From Casuarius casuarius (taxonomy: Eukaryota > Chordata > Aves > Casuariiformes > Casuariidae): 64,000 nt of DNA. The stretch lies in assembly GCA_003342895.1 (NCBI GenBank), contig PTFA01000038.1, positions 1,431,386 to 1,495,385 on the forward strand. The letters are read 5' to 3'. The translations under genes and the position numbers were made by a program. Of the stretch, positions 49,309-59,676 are shown in pieces. The notes under the pieces are model-generated. The model made no database searches and had not been told where the DNA came from. It saw only the letters and a list, made by a program, of their open reading frames with translations. Numbering within the stretch: the first letter of the stretch is position 1; every line of letters begins with the position of its first letter.

Positions 49309-51004
49309 CTGGATTTGTTGACTATTAACTTACAGCATCTCTCTCCTTCATTTCCACAAATACTGAGAGACCACCACAGTGTAGGAGTGGAAAGTTACTT
49401 TTGTGTATATTTGTGAGACCATTCACAGCAGAAACCTGATTTACAAATAACCTCAAGGGGAAAGGATAAAGTTTTGCTGTCAAAACTGGGTTGTATATCA
49501 GTTCTTCTCTTCTCCTCCCTGCACAGGATATAGTAGACCCCAGTCCTGGTCTCCAGTGAGCCACCCAAATCCCTTACTCAAAGTGGAGAAGATGCAACGG
49601 GAGAGAGCCTGAAGGACCCACAGTAGGACAAGACATGCTGGGGGACAGGATGTGTTTTTTCAGAGGTTTCCTTGAAAGTTTGAGTTGCGGCTAACTGACA
49701 CTTTCCAAATAAAAAAGAAAAGAGTTATCAGCAAATTCCCATCCAGACGCAGTGCGAATATATTAGCAATGCCAGGGTCGCTCCAGCGACAGAGCTACTT
49801 TACGCAAGGACCATGTCTGTACAATGCCGGTCAGCTGGATGAAAGATGATTTCAGTCTGCACGGCCACCACCTTCCCCTGTGGTTTTGGAGGAGAATTTA
49901 AATAGATTGTTTTTCAACAGAGAAAGCTGTTTGCTACAGGGCTGCGCTCCCCTTCCCCCTTCCTCTTCCCACTGACATATTTAGCTCTAATTCTGCAGGC
50001 CACGATGGGTGACAGTTGTGTTTTGTGGCCAAACAGCTTCCCTCTTTCAAATGAGACAACTTTTGAAAACAAAGCACGACAGGAAAAAGCTGGCAAAAAC
50101 AAATGTTATTTTGGGGGCAGGTCTTCCAAAACCACCACTTCTTTCTCTGCCCTACTTCTGACAACAGGACACAATCATGCCTATAGCAAAGGCCCACGCC
50201 ATCATTACTCAGAATAACCTTCTCTCTTTCTCACCTTCAGTAGCTTTAGTTTTGGTTTAGAAAGGAGACAGGGTGTGTGAAGGGCTGAAAATACCATATT
50301 TCAAGTGGCCTCATGCAAGATATATTTGAGTATCAAACATGATGTGCTGTAGATCTTAAACTGACAGAATATTTTGTTGTGCTTCAGGACTTAGATTCAA
50401 AATCTTTTTAAGACTGTAAAAGATTTTCATTTCTATCCCTATACACAACACAGACCGGAGAACTTTGATCCAGGAATCTTTGCATCAGTTGTTTAACGTC
50501 TGGTTGAACTAGAGCATTTTGCAGCAGAACATATCAGTCTTCATTTAAAGCCTTTGGGTGATGGAGAATCCTCTGTATATACAGGAATGTTGTTGTAACG
50601 GTTCATCGCCTTCGCCATTGGAAGATGTGTACATAATTTCTAGCCTGAATTGGCTGGATTCATCTTATTAGGTGCTTACAAGGTAGATGTCTACACCTGA
50701 ACTAATTGTCTGAGAGTCCCTTCAGATTCAAAGGAGAGAAAAAGGCACTTTGTGGGGAAATTCATCTGCCCTATTTTAGCTGTCTGCTTTAGGATGAGAG
50801 GAATCTCACCCTACGGTCCGTGGACTCTTTTGGCTAGATATCTGTCGACAATATAGGGGCCTGGAGTAACTAAACTGAGATGTACTTGTCTACACTTAGT
50901 CATATGAATCCTGCTTGACATGCTTAACTACAACTTAATTGCTACCTGTTATTAGTCCCTTTACTATTGCCCACCATCAGAAATCTCTGCCCCTACGCAG
51001 TGGT
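49309..51004. other. non-coding stretch, nothing recognised
   Basis: No gene or confident repeat is seen. A small local CpG-containing segment at about 49,745-49,830 includes the gapped palindrome GTCGCT-CC-AGCGAC at 49777-49790. Confidence 0.45.
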
Positions 51005-51490
51005 TGCAGCCCAGAATCAAGTCACTTTTTATTCTCTCGGATAAATTGAAGGGATTGAGCTTTTTAATTCTTCTCCAGAGCTGTCATCACTGGAGTTTCC
51101 ACCTGAATTCCTGCTGATTTGGAAACATCCTTTGTGAACAAAAGATTACTGGACTGGTCCTGCTGGTGTGCAGGTAGGGCAATGTGCACTGTCCTGGACA
51201 CCACCTGAATTTTTCTCCCCTTTTACACACCCAGATTTAATATTTGCCATCTGAACATCACACCAGACTGGGAACTCATGGTATCTCTGCACCCTTTGGA
51301 TAAGTTGTGACCACCTAGATCCCTTCCAGGAATAAACTCTTCCCCCATCCTTCAGTGCAACATATATTGACCTTGCACTGAGCTGGGTTGTTCATACAAG
51401 CCCAGTCTGCCAGGCAGTCTTCATTGGTCTGTGTAATTATCTGATACGCTATCCCTTTTTTACCTGTTTATTTAATGTTGCCAACACATT
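51005..51490 (-). mobile_element. CR1 LINE fragment, 3' untranslated part
   Basis: The plus strand reads as the reverse complement of the CR1 3' region. It shows CTCGGATAAATTGAAGG and GATTGAGCTTTTTAA, then text that follows CR1 in order (hypothetical CTGGACACCAC, GGGAACTCATG, and GACCACCTAGATCCCTTCCAGGA blocks) and ends near TTTAATGTTGCCAACA. The copy is strongly diverged. It represents a more internal part of the 3' region than the fragment at 52,345. Since it lies on the 3' side of that fragment while both are in minus orientation, they are separate insertions. No target duplication is recognisable. Confidence 0.65.
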
Positions 51491-52344
51491 GAATCAGAAA
51501 TGGTTCATTTTTAAGTTTTTCCTTGCATTCTTGCTAAAGTCCCCAAGAGAAAGGGTCCAAGGACAAATCCTGCCTTCTGTAAGTACTCTCCAGGGATGAA
51601 AAACTACCAGTCTAAATGAACTGTTGTGATCCATCATAAACCAGTTCCCTAGTTCAATATTGGTTATGTTCGCTGCATGGATATAGGCGCTATTACGTGT
51701 GACTGAGCTGAATAACCACTGGAGTCTGAGCATTTTATGACAGCAGCTACTTTTACTTTCTGGTTTTATGATTTCACTCTTGAACTGACAGATGATACTT
51801 CCAAGATGCTTTTAATTCCACATCTTCATGTTAATTGTGCCCCCAGTTTTTATCTCCTGCCTAGGTGCTCTCAACACTGGTGTCTTCATGACTTGGGATC
51901 AGTGTCAGGCTGACCTACCTAGAGCTACTGCATATTCACATACAGGTGCTGCAAAAGGCTAAAGTTTGCTAGACTCTCTCATGCTATGGAGGATGTATTA
52001 TTCATTATGAACAAACACACAGGCCCCAGGGTTGAAGAAAAGTTACTGTATGAGGCCTGTCCAACAAAGTGTGGAAGCCAACGGCATCTTTAAATCTCAG
52101 GACTCTGCAGGGGATTTCACGGAGCATAACACTGTGTGTGAACAGGAACAGCAGGGATCGTCTCACGCAGCTTTAGATGTGTCCAGCAGTAGATATCTGT
52201 GGCTTAGCTGCACTTCTCACTGGACAGAAAATGGCACTTCTATATGTACATTCAAGACATATTCTGGTATCAGACCCCAAAAGTAAACTTTCGTCATACA
52301 AGCGTTGTTAGCATGTCTTTTTGTTGGAGAAAAAAATGTAAGAG
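51491..52344. other. non-coding stretch between two CR1 fragments
   Basis: I see no gene and no confident extension of either CR1 copy. Two short open frames (51494-51733 minus, 52032-52286 plus) have no family resemblance. Confidence 0.45.
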
Positions 52345-52785
52345 CAGCCACAGATCCATCTAGTCCTGTGTCTCCGGCAGTGGCCAAAAGGGAAGTTCTA
52401 AGGAACGATGTAAAAACAGAGCAATCCAGTATGACACTTCGCCATAGTGTTCTCCCAGCCCCCTCCACGTGCAGCCCAGAGACTTCCTGAGCTGGATTGG
52501 TTTCTATGTTCATAATGACAACACCTAATATTTTATAATTTATCATTTTCTCTCCCAGGAACTTGTGCAGTTTCCTCTTGAACCTCTATAAACTTCTGGC
52601 ATCCACAGTGTCCTATGACAAGGTGATCCACAGCTCAGCTCCACATGGATGTGAAGAACTTCCTCCTGCTTGTTTCAAACCTATGTCTTGCTTCTTTCAT
52701 TTGATGCCCCCCTAATTCTTGTCTTGGAAGAAGCCATGATCAGTTCTTATTTGCTTTCTCCATTTCATTTATGTTTTATTTTGTA
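52345..52785 (-). mobile_element. CR1 LINE 3' end
   Basis: Read on the plus strand the segment contains, in order, GATCCATCTAGTCCTGTGTC, GGCAGTGGCCAAAAG, TGTAAAAACAG, TTCTCCCAGCC, TTCTTCATATTT-like spacing, GATCCACAGCTCA, GTGAAGAACTTCCTCCTG, GTTTCAAACCT and TTTCATTTGATGCCCCC. This is the reverse complement of the 3' end of the CR1 family typical of crocodilians, turtles and older bird copies. The element is about 440 bases long, 5'-truncated as CR1 normally is, and has mild to moderate divergence. It is dead, with no coding part. Confidence 0.85.
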
Positions 52786-54824
52786 GCTGCTTCTGGACAA
52801 GGAAAAGCCAGGCTTAAAGTCAGGCTGAAGAGAAAGGACTTGACTGTGAAGTAGATTTGATATGTCCACATGTTCTACTATCTGTCAGAGACAGTCCAGA
52901 GAGGTGACCAGAAGAGGAAGGATTCATTTGCACTCTCCCCTTCCCCCGCAACCCACTGTCCACGTGCCATTTTCCCCGGAGTGTGTTTAATATCCAACCA
53001 TACTCCATGAGACCAGGCTGTTTTGACAGAGAGACTCCTCATATGAAGCAAGTGGCAAATGCCATGCAGTGAGAAAAAAAAGAAATGCTTTTCAGGGTCC
53101 CCACACTCAGTATCTGCTGTGCAACACACACATCAACCACAGATCGTATCAGGCTGGCTGGTTTCCAGTGAGAGATGCACTGCTGTCCTCTTCTATCAGC
53201 GATGTGCAAACAGCAGTTGTGATTATAGACTGCTTTATTTTGATAAGTAATCTCTAGATCTCTGCACAGCAAAAGGTCACGAATTCTTGACTTCTTAATA
53301 AGAAACATGGCTGCAAATATTATTGTGCAAACAGAGCCTAAAGATCGGGTGACTTTGGCATGCTGCTCCAAACTGGGGAGCTGCAATGAGGCCGGCTCTG
53401 GAACGACAAAAGTCCTGGTGACATCCAAGTCTTTCTTTTTCCTCTAGAAAAATGGGACATGCAGATTCACGGGGAGAAATTCATCTGCTCTAACAGTGGA
53501 TGCTCTAACAATGGTGGGAAGGGTGGGAGCTGTTGTCACCTTTTACCTGTGAAATCCAGGAGGTCATCTTCCCTTCCACCTTCTGAGATCCCCAGTTTGT
53601 ATCTGCTGTGTCAGCTACAGCCAGATCTAGACGAAATGCAGGGCAAGGGCAGGCACTGTAGTGTCTGGGTACTCTGAGGGTTGATTTGATAGGAGATGCT
53701 AAACATTTAGTTCTAGTTAGCAATAAGCCAACCTGTGGAGATGAATTAGCATTTATAGAATGCATCAGGAAAGACCTATGAAAATTTAGGGCCAGTCCCA
53801 GTTGTCCTGTGAGGAGGATGGCTTGGATGTAATATCAGCCAGCTTCAGAGAGCGGTAGCTGGTGTGCTAGAAAGCTTCCCATTGACTACTGAGTGGTTTG
53901 GGGCAGGCCCAGAGGTCTCCTGAGAGCAGCTGGGGTATTTGGTGGGATCAGTTGCAGAAGGGGCTCTGAGAACCATCTGTCACTCACCTCAGCTTTTTTA
54001 CTCGCACCTCTGAACAAAAAAAAAAAAAAGGAAGATGTTAAATGGCATGTGTGCAGCCAGAAGTGCAGATCCCTGGAAAGGGGAGCTGGCTGTGAAGGAG
54101 TACAGCCAGGGTACAGGAGAAGGGCAGAGGAGTCATTGATCCAAGCCTGATCCCCTGCAGGACAAACAAAGCCCGGCCTAGAAGCCCATTATCACCTCAC
54201 CACAGCAGCTCCTTCCCTGGGTAGGAAATGCAATTCAGCGGCGATTACATGAGAGAAGCAATTAGGCAGCAGTATTAAAAAGGAAAAATATACCCAAGGA
54301 AACCAAAGCTTCGGAAAGTTTCAGGCTGAGTCCTTCTTGCTGTCCCACTAACCATTGCTCCCTAGGGAGCAAGAAGGCTCAGCCTGCCCTAACTCTGGCC
54401 CATCTTGGCATGGTTTCCATGCCAAGTATGCAAGCTTTCCTCCTCCTCCGGAGTGATATCCGATGGAGCAGTGCCTGGTCTGTCCCCTGGCTCCTTTGGA
54501 AAAGCTGTCTAGCTGCCTAATGACTCAGCCCCAGGTACAAGCTCTGGCCCTAGATGTTTCCTTCTTCTTTTATAGGCAGTGTTAGCAACAAGGATCTGAT
54601 TGAATCCCCAGCTCTCTTATAAAGTGTTCTATCTAATGCCTAGTATTTTTCAAGAGCAATTGCTGTTGATGGCTCTTAAACTTTCTTTTGTAATGTTAAA
54701 GGATTTACAGGGTTCACATCTATGATGTGTTTCAAATGGCAATAACATTTGAGTTGAAGATCAGTACAAGTCAAGACTCAGATTCTTTTCTATTTTAACA
54801 TCATGAAACATGTTTTCTTCCTAG
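52786..54824. other. non-coding stretch with a small tandem repeat
   Basis: No gene is recognised. TGCTCTAACAGTGG and TGCTCTAACAATGG repeat with period 15 at 53486-53514. An A tract lies at 54016-54029. At the right end TTTTAAC at 54793-54799 is a good branch-point match 24 bases before the acceptor at 54824. Confidence 0.45.
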
Positions 54825-54862
54825 GCTGGAATGAAAATAAATATTTTTGTCATTAGGCAGAG
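54825..54862 (+). other. candidate 38-nt microexon
   Basis: This is the best formed exon-like module of the window. A branch-point-like TTTTAAC (54793-54799) is followed by TGTTTTCTTCCTAG ending at 54824, a strong acceptor. The 38 bases then end in CAGAG before GTAAGC at 54863, a strong donor. One frame is open and would encode AGMKINIFVIRQ plus two further bases. The other two frames contain stops. The length is not a multiple of three. The peptide is unknown to me and no flanking coding exon is visible. Confidence 0.22.
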
Positions 54863-55500
54863 GTAAGCTTATCTCAGGATATTTTTCTTTTGGAATTTAG
54901 ACAGTTTGAGTGCAAATTCTGGAATTTTGTTTTGAAATGTATTCTGCTATTGATGTATATTATATATATATGTTAATTTATTATGTCTCAAGCTTAATGG
55001 CATTGGTCTCTTAATTTTTGGTATGCTCAGGATTTTTCTTTTTTTTTTTGTAAAAGAAGCTATGTTTCAGTTAGTCCAAAGTAGCTGATTCTCTTAGGAA
55101 TTCTTTCATGGAAGAGCAAGGAACCATGAGGAAAAGGGCTGTGTGTTGTTTAAAATGTTCCTCTTTGGAAAAACACACATCCACGTCTATGTGCATGCAT
55201 GTGATTGCCTCTCTGGAGGATGTCTGTCATGCATGGGCCTAGGCGTGATCAGAGGTGAGCTAANGACTGCAGATCTGCTGTAGATTATAGATTTTGCATG
55301 GATTTGTGTTGCAACTAAGCACTAGCCCTGGATAGTGTAGTGTTTCATCAGTTCGCAGTGCTTTTTCCCCGGATTGCAGTGGGCTGAGCAGAGAGGAGTT
55401 ACCGCAGTGAGCAGTGATGACACGAGCAGCTTTCAACAAAACATGGCCAACTCTTTCTCCCCAAGCATACCAGATTGCAGACAAGTTAGAAAGGGGGTCT
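54863..55500. other. AT-rich non-coding stretch
   Basis: Contains a short TA repeat at 54955-54972 and a T tract near 55038-55048. The isolated N at 55264 is the only one after 24.5 kb. No gene is seen. Confidence 0.45.
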
Positions 55501-55605
55501 GAGGAGTCAGATGCTCAGTTTCTTTGCATGGCTGAGAACGCCGGCTGTTTGGCCTTGGGTGCATCACTCATCTCTCTGTGCTTTGGTTGATAACGCTGCT
55601 TCAGA
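55501..55605 (+). mobile_element. MIR-type SINE fragment
   Basis: GAGGAGTCAGATGCTCAGTTTC, then GGCTGTTTGGCCTTGGG, then CATCACTCATCTCTCTGTGC, follows the MIR core in plus orientation through its well-known GACCTTGGGCAAGTCACTTAACCTCT region. The middle is diverged. An open frame (55511-55738) crosses it but is not meaningful. Confidence 0.58.
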
Positions 55606-56189
55606 AGTGCTCCATATGCCGGAGGAGGAAGAAAGATGGGGATTTAAGCATGCCTTAGCATGGCTGTGGACTCTGGCAGCCAGTCCCGTATGTTCTAGCT
55701 GGAAATACCAACTTACCATGTATCCTCCCAGGCTGTAGCTCTTGCTGGAGTCTGAAACTCACCAGGAAAAGAAGCAGAAAAGAAAAATCTAAACAACCAT
55801 ATTTTTTAAAACAAGGCAAAATGATGATTCTCTCTCCTGATTGATGCTGACTTCCCAGTGACTGCTCCCTGCCCCCTCCCTGGTACGGCCCCCTGCGAGC
55901 TGTCAGATCAGACTAGATGATGACGCTTAGAGATGGAGAGGAAGAAAAGAGAAACAAAGAAAGAATTTCACTGGCCAGCTTATGATATTCTCACGTGAGG
56001 GGTGGGGGTTGGTGTCAGATATTGTGCCATTCCCTCAGAAGCCAAATCATGGTCCCAGACAGGAACAATTCTTTAACAACGGCACAAGCTGAGCGACTGT
56101 AAGTTTGTATTTGAATTAGAGCATGAGTGGGGAGCTGGCGGAGAGCAGGAGGGGGAGCGGGGAGTGGCAGATAATTTATGGGTAAGATC
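55606..56189. other. non-coding stretch, nothing recognised
   Basis: No gene or repeat is recognised. Confidence 0.45.
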
Positions 56190-56270
56190 TTCAAAAGAGC
56201 TCTGTTCCCATTCAGGACAATGGGAGCTACTGGGGGCTTCGCATACTCTTGCCAATCTGGTCACGTAAGC
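56190..56270. repeat. possible old amniote interspersed repeat
   Basis: The words AAGAGCTCTGTTCCCATTC, ACAATGGGAGCT and TGCCAATCTGGTCAC resemble a short repeat found in crocodilian and turtle genomes that normally contains GAAGTCAATGGGAGCTG and GAAAATCTGGCCAC. Divergence is high. Confidence 0.33.
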
Positions 56271-56408
56271 ACAAACTCCCTGATTTGGTTTATGAAGAAT
56301 ACCCTTCAGTTTGACACTGACCTCTAAAACAAATAGAGTATTACGGAGCGCTGATGCCTCATTCATCACTGGGTGACAATGGGAGCCAGGGCCCGCAAAG
56401 TGAACAGC
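56271..56408. other. non-coding stretch
   Basis: No gene is seen. Confidence 0.4.
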
Positions 56409-56433
56409 ATTTCATTCAGGAGCTGAATGAAAT
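56409..56433. other. perfect 11-bp-stem hairpin
   Basis: ATTTCATTCAG and CTGAATGAAAT are perfect reverse complements separated by a three-base loop GAG. The structure is small but exact. It lies beside a CpG-containing GC-rich segment and 250 bases before a quadruplex motif. Confidence 0.6.
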
Positions 56434-56683
56434 GAATGGCGCTGAATTGCTCCCCAACACTCACTGCATCCCCACTGGTACCAGCTCCACGCTGCCACGC
56501 GGGTGCATGTCTGCACCCGTCCGCGGTGGTGGGGACTGCACACTCCCGGGAAGCCTCACAACGCTGGATCAGTGCAATCAGTGCAGGGGAACCCGTTCCC
56601 TTCCTTGGATAAATGCACCCGCTCCATCCAAACAACATGCTGTCACACCGTGCTGCAGTGCAGGCTGGCTGGAGCAACCCAGT

Positions 56684-56710
56684 GGGAGCTAGGGAGGTGG
56701 GAGGGAAGGG
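56684..56710 (+). other. G-quadruplex motif
   Basis: Five GGG runs occur at 56684-56686, 56692-56694, 56699-56701, 56703-56705 and 56708-56710 with loops of five, four, one and two bases. This satisfies the usual quadruplex rule with a spare tract. The flanks (56480-56560) hold several CpGs, so it may belong to a regulatory patch. Confidence 0.6.
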
Positions 56711-58911
56711 CAGGTCCAGGCCACCAGCTCACACAGAAGTGTCCCACTTCCTAGGATGTGTCTCCTCACTCTGAGCTAAGCCACAGGTCAGTGTTGTCTT
56801 GGAGTGAAAAAGATGCTTGAGAGGCTCTGGAGACAGCCCCCCTTTGTGCACTGGTAGAGGAAACTAAGAACTGGGATTAGGGAAATAACCACCAGAACTG
56901 AGCATAATACAGCTGTGGTGAAGGATGATGGAAAGGCAGGGAGATGGGTGAGCAGTGATGGAGAGCTGGGCTTGAAGCCTAGCCAGCCAGGCTATGCCAT
57001 TGCCAGAGGGTTAGGCATCTGTCGACAGACCATAATAGGGGCACTAGCAACTCTGTAGTCAACTTTGGCGGCTTCCCTGTCGCACCCAGCAGCTCCAGGA
57101 TGAGTTTTCCCCAGATATTTCTGCTGCCCACAGCTCACTCTCTTGCTATGCCTGCACACAGGGATGGAGGAAAGAGCTGGTTACAGGAGAAAAAAACAGT
57201 GTCAGAGGTTTCAAAGGTGCAGGGAGCCATTTGATGGCCCTCTATGGAGAAACGGGCCAAACGAAAGCTTTCTTCCCCATCCCTTAGCCAGGCCGGTCTG
57301 TGCACTAAAGTATGAGGGTGCATACGCTCACTTAGGGGCTTTTTCACTCACATCCTCCATCAATGGTTAATTCCTCACAAATGGGCCTTGGACTATCTTG
57401 TGGTTGCATTTGCTGGTCACATACCTAGATCACAAAAGCAATCGCAGTTCTACATATGTTCTTCAAGAGAACCTCTGCAAAGGACCAAAGTGAGTATGCA
57501 GCCAGTCATTTTCGTGTGCAGATATTTGCGTGAAGTGTGCAATTACAGAGATTCCTTGAGCAAATAGGCTATGTATGTACAGATGCGTGTGTTCACGCTT
57601 TTAGCAAGCCCAGTCTTTTCTAGGCAGGCATCAGGCCTGAGAGAAATGCTCCCACACATTTTCAGAGGGTGTTGTTTCAGGGACTAATCCTGCCAGAGAC
57701 TTGCCTCCCTGAGAAAGTGGTCTTGCACTGGTGCCTGAAAGATTGTAATGTGCAACATTATCTTTCAACAGACATCTGTGTTAACAACTGAAATGAAATG
57801 ATGGCACATTAAAAACTTTACAGCACTGTTGCAAAACACTTGCCAAAAAAACCCTGAGCTGCTGCTGTAGGTTACTCTGAATTATTCCAGAAAATAGCAT
57901 ACCCAATGTTACTTGGAAGCAGACACATGGTCTCTAGCAAATCTAATTATCTCCTGGAAAATAAAACACCAGTTCCTGCGTGAAAGGCTCAGGGGTGAGT
58001 GTAGGCATTGTCCCAGCATTCGGAGGAATAATACATGGATTTGTGATTTCTGTAGGTCGTGAAATCACAATGCCCTTGCCAAATGTACAGTTGTCTGATC
58101 ATGTGAAGATCACCCACCTAATGCTGGCTTGGCCTGCAAGTGATCTCAAATACAGCAAGCAAGGGCAGCACTGTGAGAATTCATGTCTTGATTTCCCAGC
58201 TCACTGCTCAGAGATGGAGAGTTTTACAAGCATGACATGGCTCAAGGGTAGGCTTGTCCTCACCTAACACGAGCCATTTAGTCCATGCTGGTTGTTGCAG
58301 CACCTGTGATACTGTTGGTGAGACCAGTATCTTCTTTCTCCTCTGAGCTGTCTGCAGGTGTCTGTCTCCAGAGACGGTACGGGAAGGCTCTGCCAGGTTC
58401 AGCGGGCTGGAGGTGGGGGAGACAGGACACTGGGACTGCTGGGGATGTCCTGCTGGATCAGCTGTAATGACGGAGCAGCATCGCTGCAGCTGCTCGGGTG
58501 GTGCAGTGAAGCCAGGATAGCTAGTGTTGCACTGGGGTCTGAAGGCTCCGAAACCTCTCTGAGATGTTCTGCAGAGGGAAGGACCAGATAAGACAGTCTG
58601 ACAGGTCTGCTGGGAATCAGCATGGCCTGAAGGAAGGGGGCTTCCGTCTCTGGAAAAAGTCGTCTTATTCTCCATGCAAGCCAAGACAAGAGAAGTTCCT
58701 GCTTTAATATCTGCTGTAAGAAGAAAATATAGTCAGGGAGAGCCCAGTGATTTAGTAACATGGGTGAGAAGATACTATACCTTGCACCTGGATTATCTTA
58801 CCTGTATCGTGGTTTTTGAGACAGAACTTGAGAGCCTTAACCCAAGAGCACAGCAGGTGGGGGATTCTCACTGGCACACAAAATAAAATGATGAAAGATG
58901 GCTCTCTTTTT
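56711..58911. other. non-coding stretch, nothing recognised
   Basis: No gene or confident repeat is recognised. GCGTG-TGTT-CACGC at 57584-57597 is a small hairpin. The 158-codon minus frame 58208-58684 has no domain I know. Confidence 0.45.
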
Positions 58912-59300
58912 CAGTAAGAATGTAAGAATGGTCATGTTGAGTCAAACAAAGCCCTGTGTCCTCTCTCCCACAGTGGCAAAGACTGTCTTGCCTAGGGAAG
59001 GACATAAATTGGATAAACGTATTTCTCTGAGTGCTCTCCTAAGTCTCAGCCATTTCCCTAAGCTGAATATGGTTTCTGCATATTTGCTAGCTGTCATGGG
59101 ACTTCTCTTTCATAATTTATCTAGCGTCTCCTGGATCTAAGTGGATTCTCACGTAAACTTTTAGCAACTACCCCTGCCTGTGGCAAAGGAGTACCACAGC
59201 GTGACTACCCATTGCATGAAGACCCATCTCCTTTGGTCTGTTCTGAACCTGGATTCTCCTGTGCTCATCTGATCTCCCAAAAAACACATTTGTTGTGCCC
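58912..59300 (-). mobile_element. CR1 LINE 3' fragment
   Basis: The plus strand begins AAGAATGTAAGAATGGTCAT and continues with GAGTCAAACAAAGCCC, CACAGTGGCAAAGAC, TCATAATTTATCTAGC, CAAAGGAGTACCACAG and CCTTTGGTCTGTTCTGAACC. This is the order of the reverse complement of the CR1 3' end, starting at its extreme terminus and running about 390 bases. It is more diverged than the copy at 52,345. It is 5'-truncated and non-coding. Confidence 0.72.
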
Positions 59301-59649
59301 CAAGAATCTGTCTGAAGTTGGAAAGACATCTGATGAATCAGGACAAATGGGATTATGCTTAAGAGTGTCTGTGGTTAATCATGTAGCAAGCAGACCTACA
59401 GGGTTTTGTGGAGAACTTCCGGAAGGATATTCATCCAGCTAAAATTTGCATTGTCTTCTGGAGATGCCTGTTGGCTCCAGAATGAACCTAAGGTGATTAT
59501 TATCTCAGGCCAGGCAGCAGGTACTCAAATATAGTGGGGTGGATCTAGTCCTTCATATTCAGATGTACCTGTTGGTTTAGAGAACCTGACCTGTGAATAC
59601 TCAGACCTATGGGTATGTATACTATGATGTGTCATTGTATAACCAATGT
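59301..59649. other. non-coding stretch
   Basis: No gene or known repeat is recognised. Confidence 0.42.
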
Positions 59650-59676
59650 ATGCAAAAAATATGCAAAGATTTGCAT
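59650..59676. promoter_or_regulatory. cluster of three octamer-type motifs
   Basis: ATGCAAA occurs at 59650-59656 and 59661-59667, and the perfect octamer ATTTGCAT at 59669-59676. The three motifs lie within 27 bases. Octamer sites bind POU factors. A further perfect octamer, ATGCAAAT, lies at 60357-60364. No gene is adjacent, so a function as a distal enhancer would have to be shown. Confidence 0.25.
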
